Assembly: GCF_009827405.1 (NCBI RefSeq) | Contig: NZ_WTYY01000001.1 | Span: forward strand, 124,001 to 188,000 | From: Alteraurantiacibacter aestuarii | Lineage (GTDB): Bacteria; Pseudomonadota; Alphaproteobacteria; Sphingomonadales; Sphingomonadaceae | Direction of reading: 5' to 3' | DNA length: 64,000 nucleotides | Shown: positions 17,914 through 24,934 of the stretch, in pieces | Layout: the number at the start of each line of letters is the position of its first letter | Numbering within the stretch: the first letter of the stretch is position 1 | The notes under the pieces: model-generated | Databases searched by the model: none | What the model was told of the DNA's origin: nothing | What the model saw: only the letters and a program-made list of their open reading frames with translations | Program-made: the position numbers and the translations under genes

Positions 17914-18599
17914 TGAAGCTGTGGTTCGCCCCCAATACCTGCGCCCGGGTGACTATGACTGCCCTCGAGGAGATCGGCGAGCCTTTCGAGACAGGGCTGG
18001 TTGCCTTCATGGCGGGCGAGCATCGCCAGCCCGCCTATCTCGCCGTCAATCCATCGGGCAAGGTGCCCGCGCTGGAAACCCCTGACGGGGTGTTGGTGCA
18101 GAACGGCGCCATGCTCACCTATCTCTCCGAAGCTTACCCGCATGCCAATTTGCTCCCGCTCAGCGACGAACCTTTCAAGCGCGCCAGGGTGCGGGCCGAA
18201 CTGTTCCGCTGTTCCAGCGATCTCCACCCGCTGGTGACCCGCTTCGTCATGCCGGTGACCGTTTCGACTGACCCGCAACAGGTGCCGCAAATCCGCGAAA
18301 AGGCACGCGAGCTGGTCACCCAGCAGTTGGCCCCGGTCGAGGCCAGGCTGGCCGCCAGCGAATGGTATTTCGGCGCGTACTGGTCGGTGCTGGATGCCTA
18401 TGTCGCGTGGATCTGGTTCCGCCTGACGGGCAACGGGTTCGATGCTTCTGACTTTCCGGCCATTTCCGCGCATTATGCGTGGGCCATCGCCCGGCCAAGC
18501 GCGCAAGCGGCGCTCGCCCGCGAGGCGGAGGCCGAGCAGGAACTCGATGCGCGCGGCCTGCTGTTCCGTCCGCAATTCGACAAGGGAGCCAAGCCATGA
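17910..18599 (+). CDS. Glutathione S-transferase-family protein
   Basis: 229 residues. The thioredoxin-like N-terminal domain (residues 3-80) carries the NPSGKVPAL block with the cis-Pro and the 'NGAMLTYLSE' segment that binds the gamma-glutamyl part of glutathione; a helical C-terminal domain follows. In ring-cleavage operons such proteins isomerise maleyl-type intermediates (maleylacetoacetate or maleylpyruvate isomerase) or remove ether/halide groups. The nearby fumarylacetoacetase-like gene favours isomerisation, but this is inference. It shares ATGA overlaps with both the preceding and following genes. Confidence 0.8.
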   Translation: MMKLWFAPNTCARVTMTALEEIGEPFETGLVAFMAGEHRQPAYLAVNPSGKVPALETPDGVLVQNGAMLTYLSEAYPHANLLPLSDEPFKRARVRAELFRCSSDLHPLVTRFVMPVTVSTDPQQVPQIREKARELVTQQLAPVEARLAASEWYFGAYWSVLDAYVAWIWFRLTGNGFDASDFPAISAHYAWAIARPSAQAALAREAEAEQELDARGLLFRPQFDKGAKP

Positions 18600-19159
18600 G
18601 CGAACAGCCAGTAAGGCGTATCGTCACGGGTCACGATGCCGAGGGGCGTGCTGTCTTCCTCGAGGACGGCCCGGTGCCGCGCGTCCAACAAATCGGCGGC
18701 GAGCATGGCCCGCTGTTCTTCGAAGTCTGGAATACCCGCGCGACGCCAGCGCCGATTGACCGTGCATCGGGCGAACCGGAAGAGAGCGGCATCCAGCTGA
18801 CCCCGCCGAAGAACGGCACCCGCATCCGCGTGCTCGACATCCCGCCGGACGGGGATAGGCTGGACTACGTCACGACAGAGGAAGCGCAGGCGCATTTTGC
18901 CGAAGTGGGCGCAGGCGATGCATCGTCGCACAGCAGCCGCGGCTCGCGCCACGCGCACATGCACCGGACGGAGACTATCGACTACGGCATCGTGCTCGAA
19001 GGCGAGCTGGTGCTGATCCTCGACGAAGGCGAGACCATCTGCCGCCCCGGCGACATCATTATCCAGCGCGGCACCAACCACGGCTGGGCCAACCGCTCGG
19101 ACCGCAACTGCCGTATCGCCTTCATCCTGATCGACGGCACATTCAAGGAGGGCCTCTGA
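18596..19159 (+). CDS. Cupin-domain protein
   Basis: 187 residues. The start at 18596 is chosen because ATG overlaps the preceding TGA (ATGA). Cupin motif 1 is visible as a His-rich stretch (RHAHMHRTETIDYGIVLEGE), and motif 2 contains PGDIIIQRGTNHGWAN with a His. The fold can bind a metal and may act as a dioxygenase, isomerase or decarboxylase; which applies is unknown. It ends one base into the next gene (TGATG), so it is part of the same coupled set. Two cleavage-type enzymes in one operon (VOC and cupin) may reflect two steps or a broad substrate range. Confidence 0.75.
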   Translation: MSEQPVRRIVTGHDAEGRAVFLEDGPVPRVQQIGGEHGPLFFEVWNTRATPAPIDRASGEPEESGIQLTPPKNGTRIRVLDIPPDGDRLDYVTTEEAQAHFAEVGAGDASSHSSRGSRHAHMHRTETIDYGIVLEGELVLILDEGETICRPGDIIIQRGTNHGWANRSDRNCRIAFILIDGTFKEGL

Positions 19160-20130
19160 TGCGGCTGGCGACCCTTGCAAACGGCACTCCCGACGGCGAG
19201 CTGGTGGTGGTGTCGGCGGACGGCAAGCGTTTTCTTGCTGCCGGGGAACGCTGGCCGAACCTGCTGGCAGCTTTCACCGATTGGCAGAAGGCCGAACCCG
19301 CACTTCGGGCCACGGTCGATGAGGTGGAGCAGGGGGCAGGCGGTAAAATCACCGCACAGACTGCATTTCGCGCTCCCATGCCGCGCGCCTGGCAATGGCT
19401 CGATGGCTCTGTCTTCTCCACCCACGCGCGACTGATGGAGGTCGCCTTCAACACCGACCCGATCGAGAACCAGCGCCCGCTGATGTACCAGGGACAATCG
19501 GATCGCTTCTACGGACCGACCGAGGACGTGCCCTTCGGCTCGGAAGCCGACGGGATCGACTTCGAAGGCGAATTCGGCGTCATTGTCGATCACGTGCCGA
19601 TGGGCTGTACGCCTGCCGAAGCAATGGAGCGCATCCGCCTGTTGGTGCAGATCAACGACTGGTCACTGCGTGCCTACGCCGTGCCCGAGATGAAGACTGG
19701 CTTCGGCTTCATTCTCGCCAAGCCTGCCTGCTCAGTTGCTCCCTTTGCGGTGACGCCGGACGAACTGCACGATGGCTGGCGCGACGGACGGGTGTGTCTC
19801 GATCTGCAGATCGACTGGAACGGCAAGCGGTTCGGCTCGGCCAACGGGCGCGAGATGGATGTCGGCTTCCACGAACTGGTTGCCCAAGCCGCAACCACGC
19901 GCGACCTGGTGGCAGGCACCATCATCGGCTCGGGTACGGTTGCCAATGCCGGCTATGCCGAGGTCGGCTCCAGCTGTATTTCCGAACGCCGCGCGATCGA
20001 GATCATTGCCGACGGCAAGCCGACGACCGGGTTCATGTCCTTCGGCGACCACATCCGTATGGCCGGTGTCGATGCTGCGGGCGGCAAGCCCTTCGGCGCA
20101 ATCGACCAGCAGGTGGTCTGCCGGCCCTGA
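19159..20130 (+). CDS. Fumarylacetoacetate hydrolase-family enzyme
   Basis: 323 residues, the length of bacterial FAH-type proteins. The core shows the metal-binding acidic motif DFEGEFGVIVD (about 134-144) and the VQINDWSLRAY segment followed by a KP-containing block, both characteristic of the fumarylacetoacetase superfamily. These enzymes hydrolyse a C-C bond of fumaryl-type beta-diketones, giving fumarate plus a keto acid. With the GST two genes upstream it forms the common isomerase-hydrolase pair that ends homogentisate- or gentisate-like pathways. No recognisable homogentisate or gentisate dioxygenase is present. Confidence 0.82.
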   Translation: MRLATLANGTPDGELVVVSADGKRFLAAGERWPNLLAAFTDWQKAEPALRATVDEVEQGAGGKITAQTAFRAPMPRAWQWLDGSVFSTHARLMEVAFNTDPIENQRPLMYQGQSDRFYGPTEDVPFGSEADGIDFEGEFGVIVDHVPMGCTPAEAMERIRLLVQINDWSLRAYAVPEMKTGFGFILAKPACSVAPFAVTPDELHDGWRDGRVCLDLQIDWNGKRFGSANGREMDVGFHELVAQAATTRDLVAGTIIGSGTVANAGYAEVGSSCISERRAIEIIADGKPTTGFMSFGDHIRMAGVDAAGGKPFGAIDQQVVCRP

Positions 20131-20174
20131 CCAACAGATTTTACTACGTCCACACCATTGGGAGAGAAGCGATT

Positions 20175-20510
20175 ATGAGACTAATCTACGCAGCAGCACT
20201 TGCAGTCGGCTTGTCTGGCCTGGCCGTCACCCCGGCCCTAGCTCAGGATGATGAAGAAGCCGAAGCGCACCTGCACTATTCGGTAGAAACGACAACGATC
20301 GCCACACTGCTTGACGATCCCGCATCTGCGGAGATCCTCGAACGGCTGATCCCTACGGTCTACGCCAACGACATGTTTCAGACCATGGGCCGCCCCAATA
20401 CCCTGCGCGTCGCCGCCCAGTACGAATCTGCAGTGCTGACCGAAGCGAAGATGGCTGAGATCCAGGCTGCGTTTGACGAATTGGCAGGTGTCAGAACCGC
20501 GGGAGACTAG
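20175..20510 (+). CDS. Small exported protein of unknown function
   Basis: 111 residues. The start at 20175 is preceded by gggagagaagcg (RBS) and gives a clean Sec signal peptide (1-24, ending TPALA-QD). The mature part is acidic and mostly helical, without Cys or a recognised motif (it contains LHYSVETTTIATLLDDPAS). It is the last gene before the IS6 remnant, 44 bp after the FAH gene, and may belong to the operon. It might be a periplasmic binding or chaperone-like partner of the exported MBL hydrolase; this is speculation. Confidence 0.65.
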   Translation: MRLIYAAALAVGLSGLAVTPALAQDDEEAEAHLHYSVETTTIATLLDDPASAEILERLIPTVYANDMFQTMGRPNTLRVAAQYESAVLTEAKMAEIQAAFDELAGVRTAGD

Positions 20511-20584
20511 TCCTGAGGGGGCACTGTCAAACCGGCATTGTCAGGCTAACGTGGCAGCGGCGGGCGACGGCTGCTAGCTGGCTT

Positions 20585-20765
20585 GGTCCTGTCAAAGCAA
20601 ATGCACCTGATTGAAAAGTGAGCGGACGAGGGTAGGGCATTCGTCATGCCCAGACCTCGCAAACCGGCCAATCCGTTCCGCTATTTCAACTCCTCGCCCG
20701 AGATCATTCGACTTGTGGTGATGATATGTCGATCGGAGACGAGTTGCGATTAGACTGACAGCACC
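20585..20765 (+). mobile_element. 181-bp internally deleted IS6-family derivative (copy B)
   Basis: Both ends match copy A at 11713-12553: the left end ggtcctgtcaaagcaaatgc and about 140 bp behind it, and the right 35 bp ending gactgacagcacc. The interior of the transposase gene is missing, with the junction near 20724-20730. A 35-residue stub (from 20646, MPRPRKPANP...) runs through the junction to a stop. With both termini kept, it could still be mobilised in trans, like a MITE. No 8-bp target duplication is visible (gctggctt versus tgctcgaa). Confidence 0.85.
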
Positions 20766-20817
20766 TGCTCGAATTCGCCAGGTATCAAGCCAGCATTTCT
20801 GCTGTCTTGAATTTAAG

Positions 20818-20903
20818 CCTGTTTTGCCAATTAACAGGCCTGTTATGCTGATTAACCGTCCTGTTACGGTCGATTAAATACCCTGTTATGACGAATAACA
20901 GGG
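20818..20903. repeat. Four tandem 21-22 bp imperfect palindromes
   Basis: Units start at 20818, 20839, 20860 and 20882, each reading roughly cctgtta-N7-ttaacagg: cctgttttgccaattaacag(g), cctgttatgctgattaaccg(t), cctgttacggtcgattaaat(a), cctgttatgacgaataacag(g). The outer two are good palindromes; the middle two keep only the left arm and part of the right. One unit equals about two helical turns, so a protein could bind all four on the same face of DNA. Confidence 0.75.
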
Positions 20904-21009
20904 AAAGCGGACATCTAGCCTTTAGGGCACCGAAATATCATCATAAATTCTTCCCGCTGGCGCAAAAACTGACTTCAAAGTGCCTGCTTTGGCCCTGAAA
21001 TTTGCATCT

Positions 21010-21039
21010 TTCCCTGTTAATTCCCTGCATAACAGGGAA
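21010..21039. repeat. Inverted repeat related to the 21-bp array
   Basis: ttccctgtta (21010-21019) and taacagggaa (21030-21039) are perfect 10-bp inverted arms around a 10-bp centre. The arms match the half-site of the array about 110 bp upstream, so the same factor or process may recognise both. Similar ttccctgtta elements are, in my memory, scattered in sphingomonad genomes. Confidence 0.6.
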
Positions 21040-21239
21040 GTCGAGGGAGAGACCGGTCCGCTCCGGACTGCGTCGCGCACCATCACTTCACCCAAGGGCA
21101 TTTGGCACTTTCCCAATCGCTCTGGGTTATCCCTGCACTTGAACGCTGTGCGTCCGGTCAGCCCTGCTGGATAGGCGGCTGCCGCCCTGCCTTCCGCAGA
21201 GCCCTGCCTTCCGCAAGTGCAGTGCCTTCCGCAAGTGCA

Positions 21240-21271
21240 GTGCCGCGCAGCCCGGGGTGGCTGCGCGGCAC
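21240..21271 (-). terminator. Strong hairpin after the EF-hand gene
   Basis: A perfect 13-bp stem (gtgccgcgcagcc / ggctgcgcggcac) with a 6-base loop lies 8 bp beyond the stop of the minus-strand EF-hand gene. No U-tract follows on that strand, so it may act as an mRNA-stabilising hairpin or a weak terminator. Confidence 0.5.
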
Positions 21272-21279
21272 GCGGGGCA

Positions 21280-21930
21280 TCACCAGCCGCGATGGAATTG
21301 CTGCAATTCCCGGACGGTGAGCCGACCATCGTCATTGGCATCGGCGTCGAGATAGTTGAGCTCACCGAAGTTCATGTATTCGGTGCGCGTGACCATGCCG
21401 TCACCATTGCCGTCCATCAGGCGGAAACGCTCGGTCTTGCGGGCCTGGGCACGCTCTTCCATGCGCTGGCGGCGATTTGCCGAATCTCCGCTGCCGGGAC
21501 CCGGCCCGAGGCGGGCTCTCAGAAATTCCTGAAGCGTGAAACCGCCGCTGTTGTCGCTGTCCATCGCGGTGAAGGTCTGGCCATGCCAGCTGCGGAATTC
21601 CGTCTGATCGATAAAGCCGTCATGGTCGCGGTCCTGATCGCGCAGTCTGTCGCGCGTGCCGAGATAGAGTTGGTCACGGTCACGATCCCGGTCACGGTCT
21701 GGCGTATCCAGACGGTCGCGGTCGCGCAGCCGGTCACGGTCCTGATCGGGCACATCCAGCCTGTCCCGCGTCCTGTCCTGATCCATCGTCCCTGTACCGG
21801 GCACACTGGCCGGAGGGCCGCTTTGCTGGCTACCGCCACCGCCACCGCCGCCGCCCTGCGCATAGGCCGGGGACGTGGCCATCGTCGCAATTGCCAGTGT
21901 CAGGCATGCATTCCGAAGAGTAGTTCGCAC
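21280..21930 (-). CDS. Exported EF-hand calcium-binding protein with Asp/Arg repeats
   Basis: 216 residues from a GTG start at 21930, chosen because aaggagcaagatt precedes it and a Sec signal peptide follows (ending SPAYAQ). After a Gly-rich linker comes a low-complexity stretch of alternating Asp and Arg (RDRDRDRD type, about 50-90). Four EF-hand loops follow: DQDRDHDGFIDQ, DSDNSGGFTLQE, DGNGDGMVTRTE and DADANDDGRLTV. Such proteins bind Ca2+ in the periplasm or envelope. The next plus-strand genes encode a MarR regulator and a PQQ dehydrogenase, an enzyme class that itself needs Ca2+, but a functional link is only suggestive. Confidence 0.82.
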   Translation of the reverse strand: MRTTLRNACLTLAIATMATSPAYAQGGGGGGGGSQQSGPPASVPGTGTMDQDRTRDRLDVPDQDRDRLRDRDRLDTPDRDRDRDRDQLYLGTRDRLRDQDRDHDGFIDQTEFRSWHGQTFTAMDSDNSGGFTLQEFLRARLGPGPGSGDSANRRQRMEERAQARKTERFRLMDGNGDGMVTRTEYMNFGELNYLDADANDDGRLTVRELQQFHRGW

Positions 21931-22248
21931 AATCTTGCTCCTTGTTCTGGCACGGTTTGAAAGTGCCAACTCCCTATCGGTGGCGGAAATGGCGGCTTGG
22001 CTATCCAGGCGGAATAGGGATTGTTCCTGATGAGTGGTCGCCTTGCCCTGCCAACACCCCGTCAGTGCGGCCGCCGCCGCCGCCCTGCACATGCAATTGC
22101 GGGACACCACTTTGACACAACGCTTTGACAGGGCGCAGGTAAACCCATTAGAGATAATCATTCTGTTTTTAAGCACTGGCTTTTTTGAACACTGGCGGAG
22201 GGTCGCAAGCTGGACTGGGGTATCCTGGAAAATTCGATCGGGCCGCGT
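21931..22248. other. Divergent intergenic region, EF-hand / MarR
   Basis: 318 bp between divergent starts. Two ttgaca boxes (22112-22117 and 22125-22130) point toward the MarR gene, but no good -10 lies at 16-18 bp; gataat at 22152 is 21 bp away. The plus-strand MarR frame is open well upstream of 22249, so part of this region (from 22210) may be coding. Confidence 0.4.
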
Positions 22249-22650
22249 ATGCGCCTGCTGCGAAACCTGCTGCAGGCGCGCTCGATCGCGGTCAGTGAAC
22301 CCTTTGGCCTGCCAACCGGGTCGCTGACCCTGCTGGCGCTGATCTCCGCCAATCCGCACAGCTCGCAGGCAGAGCTTGCCGCCCAGGCCGGCATTACCGG
22401 CCCCAATGTGGTGGGCATAATCGACGAGCTTGAACGGCGCGATCTGGTGACCCGCGAACGGTCCAGTGTCGACCGGCGACGCAACATGGTGCTGCTGAGC
22501 GAAAAGGGCGAGCGCACGATGCACACGCTGTTCGCCGAAGTCTCCAAGATCGAGGCACCTATTCGCGAGGAACTGGGCGATGAGGATCTGGCGAAATTCA
22601 TCGATTATATCGAGCGCACGCTGGTCGCCCTGACAGAGGGTGAGGGCTGA
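22249..22650 (+). CDS. MarR-family transcriptional regulator
   Basis: 133 residues from the ATG at 22249. The winged helix is clear: SSQAELAAQAGITGPNVVGI (helices 3-4) followed by the wing LVTRERSSVDRRRNMVLLSE. The reading frame extends upstream through LDWGILENSIGPR, which looks like the natural first helix of a MarR protein. A CTG at 22210 with ggagg nine bases before it could be the true start (146 residues). The regulator sits ahead of a PQQ dehydrogenase gene and is a reasonable candidate to control it. Ligands of this family are often phenolic compounds. Confidence 0.82.
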   Translation: MRLLRNLLQARSIAVSEPFGLPTGSLTLLALISANPHSSQAELAAQAGITGPNVVGIIDELERRDLVTRERSSVDRRRNMVLLSEKGERTMHTLFAEVSKIEAPIREELGDEDLAKFIDYIERTLVALTEGEG

Positions 22651-22826
22651 AGCCCGAACGACGGACCCGCCCGAACCGCTCCCCGAACCAACTCCCCGGA
22701 CCAGCGCCCGGCTGGCGCTCTGCCGCTGCCCGATTCATCACAACCTGCCGTACAAGCCCGCTCTTGCAGTGTGAAGCGGAGTGCAACCGCCCACGGCTGC
22801 GCGGGGCCGTGCGATCGAAATTCGCT

Positions 22827-22855
22827 TAGTCTCAATATTCATTTGCCAATATAAT
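22827..22855 (+). promoter_or_regulatory. Candidate promoter of the PQQ dehydrogenase gene
   Basis: A perfect tataat lies at 22850-22855 with a weak -35 (tagtct, 22827-22832) 17 bp upstream, in an AT-rich island of the otherwise GC-rich 296-bp gap between the MarR gene and the dehydrogenase. The weak -35 would fit an activated or derepressed promoter. Confidence 0.4.
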
Positions 22856-22946
22856 CATTCAATGTGTAAGGACTTTGGCCTGCGCACGAGCGAATGAGTC
22901 TGTCTGTTCGTGCAATCGATGCTGATTGACTCGGGAGATCGACCCA

Positions 22947-24896
22947 ATGCGAGCCTATTTGCTCTTGGCAGCGTGTGCCGCCCTGCTGACGCCGGTTCTG
23001 CCTGCGCAAGCCAATGATGCCGAAGCGGCGCCGGGGAACTGGGTCCGCTATGCCCGCGATGCCAGCGGCACGCGTTTCTCCCCGCTCGACCAGATCAATG
23101 TCGCCAATGTCGGGGACCTGCAGCAGGCCTGGAGCGTCCGCTTGCGCCCGGATGGCGGCGGCGGGCTGCTTGGCGGGACCGTGCCGATTGTGGTGGACGG
23201 GATCATGTACCTGCCCACGGGCAATGGCGTGATCGCGCTGGAGGCGCATACGGGCCGCGAGCTCTGGCACCATGTGCCCGATGGGGCGCTGATCCGCCGG
23301 GCTGTATCCTGGTGGCCGGGCGATGGCGCAACCGGCCCGCGCATATTCTATTCCTTCGGATCGGGAATCCGCGCGCTGGATGCGCGCACCGGCGAAGTGG
23401 ACCGGACCTTTGGCGACAATGGCGAGATCCTGTTCGGCGGCACGCCATATTCCTATCCGCCCAGCATCTTTGGCAATGTCATGGTGATCGGCGCCAACAC
23501 GGCGGAAATGCCGCGCGGACCTTCGGGCAATTCACGCGCCTATGATGCGCGGACCGGGCGCAAGCTGTGGGAATTCAACACCGTGCCCCAGCCGGGCGAA
23601 GTGGGCCATGAAACCTGGCTGGACGATGGCTGGCAGGGCCGGTCCGGCACCAATATGTGGATCTGGTACACCACCGCCGATCTGGCGACCAACACCGTGT
23701 ACATGACCATCGGCGGCCCCAGCCCCAACTATTATGGCGGTGACCGGCCCGGCAACAACCTGTTCGGCAATTCGGTGGTGGCGGTCGATCTGGATACGGG
23801 CGCCTACAAATGGCACTTCCAGACCATTCATCACGATCTGTGGGACTGGGACCTGCCGGCCCCGCCGGTGCTGTTCGATGCCCACGTCGATGGCCGCACG
23901 ATCCCGGCGCTGGCCCAGACCGGCAAGCCGGGCCTGATGTATATCCTCAACCGCGAGACGGGTGAACCGATCCACGGCGTGAACGAGATGCGCGTGGCCG
24001 CCGGCGATGTGCCGGGTGAGTGGTATTCTCCCATCCAGCCGATCCCGGTGCGTCCCGCTGCCCTCAGCCGCATGTGGTGGGACCCCAGCGATGTGGTGAC
24101 GGCGCAAGACACCAATGCCGATCATGCGGCGGCCTGCCGTGCGCTGCTTGATTCCTATGGCGGCAGTTTCTTCAATTCCGGGCCGTTCACGCCGTTCTTC
24201 CTGCATGAGGAAGGCGACGAGCCGCGCGCCTCGATCAATCTGCCGCACAATGGCGGATCGAACTGGGGCGGCAGCGCCGCCGATCCGCAGCATGGCATCG
24301 TCTATATCAACACCAGCGAGAGCGGATCGATCGGCTGGATCGAGGGCCGCAATCCGGGCGGCGACTATGGCCGCGGCACCGCCGATTCCTCGCAGCGTTA
24401 CGACCGGGGCAGCCTGGTCGGGCCGGGCGCCTATTCATCCTTCAGCGCGAACTTCGTGGCCGAGGATGGCAGCCGCACCAGCCTGCCCTGCATTCGTCCG
24501 CCTTGGGGCCGCCTGCACGCGGTGGATGCGAACACCGGCAACATCCTGTGGTCCACCCCGCTCGGCACCACGCCGATGCTGCCGGAAGGCAAGCAGGATA
24601 CCGGGTCCAACAACACCTTTGGCGGCCCGATGGCGACAGCGGGCGGCCTGGTGTTCATCGGCGCCACCAGCGATGCCTATTTCCGCGCCTTCGATGCAGC
24701 CAACGGCCAGCAATTGTGGAGCGAGAAGCTTCCCTATGCGCCGCTGACCGTGCCGATGTCCTTCCTGGGCAGCGACGGCCGCCAGTACGTGGCGGTGATT
24801 GCTGCCGGATCGTCGATCGCCGGACCGCCGCCGCGCGGCGAGGACGGGCGCCCGGTCAATGGCGAAGCCCTCATTGCCTTTGCCGTGCCCGAATAG
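22947..24896 (+). CDS. Periplasmic PQQ-dependent dehydrogenase, glucose/quinate dehydrogenase-like
   Basis: 649 residues. The start at 22947 is preferred over an upstream codon because it directly gives a signal peptide (MRAYLLLAACAALLTPVLPA) after gggagat. The protein is an eight-bladed propeller type with repeated G-x-(V/L)-x-A-x-D-x-x-T-G motifs. The HHDLWDWDLPAPPVL segment (about 294-308) matches the catalytic region of membrane glucose/quinate dehydrogenases, but no N-terminal membrane helices are present. It has no haem-binding CxxCH, so electrons must leave via a separate acceptor or quinone. It oxidises an alcohol or polyol in the periplasm; the substrate is unknown. Confidence 0.83.
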   Translation: MRAYLLLAACAALLTPVLPAQANDAEAAPGNWVRYARDASGTRFSPLDQINVANVGDLQQAWSVRLRPDGGGGLLGGTVPIVVDGIMYLPTGNGVIALEAHTGRELWHHVPDGALIRRAVSWWPGDGATGPRIFYSFGSGIRALDARTGEVDRTFGDNGEILFGGTPYSYPPSIFGNVMVIGANTAEMPRGPSGNSRAYDARTGRKLWEFNTVPQPGEVGHETWLDDGWQGRSGTNMWIWYTTADLATNTVYMTIGGPSPNYYGGDRPGNNLFGNSVVAVDLDTGAYKWHFQTIHHDLWDWDLPAPPVLFDAHVDGRTIPALAQTGKPGLMYILNRETGEPIHGVNEMRVAAGDVPGEWYSPIQPIPVRPAALSRMWWDPSDVVTAQDTNADHAAACRALLDSYGGSFFNSGPFTPFFLHEEGDEPRASINLPHNGGSNWGGSAADPQHGIVYINTSESGSIGWIEGRNPGGDYGRGTADSSQRYDRGSLVGPGAYSSFSANFVAEDGSRTSLPCIRPPWGRLHAVDANTGNILWSTPLGTTPMLPEGKQDTGSNNTFGGPMATAGGLVFIGATSDAYFRAFDAANGQQLWSEKLPYAPLTVPMSFLGSDGRQYVAVIAAGSSIAGPPPRGEDGRPVNGEALIAFAVPE

Positions 24897-24934
24897 GGGC
24901 GGGCGCAAACCAATCGACCTGTGGAGAGTTTCTG

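Larger units (their letters stand above)
20766..21239. other. Gene-free stretch with short repeats
   Basis: About 470 bp without a convincing gene. It holds the 21-bp palindrome array (20818-20903), a 30-bp inverted repeat (21010-21039) and a short direct repeat near 21190-21245 in which ccttccgcaagtgcagtg occurs twice in tandem after a partial copy. The sequence between has mixed GC and no clear promoter. Confidence 0.5.

Noticed and set aside
13751-20130. Classical gentisate or homogentisate operon
   Set aside because: GST and FAH-type genes fit, but no gentisate or homogentisate 1,2-dioxygenase is recognisable; a VOC extradiol enzyme and a C-C hydrolase are present instead.
20818-20903. 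CRISPR array
   Set aside because: Units are contiguous at 21-22 bp with no spacers, and no cas genes are present.
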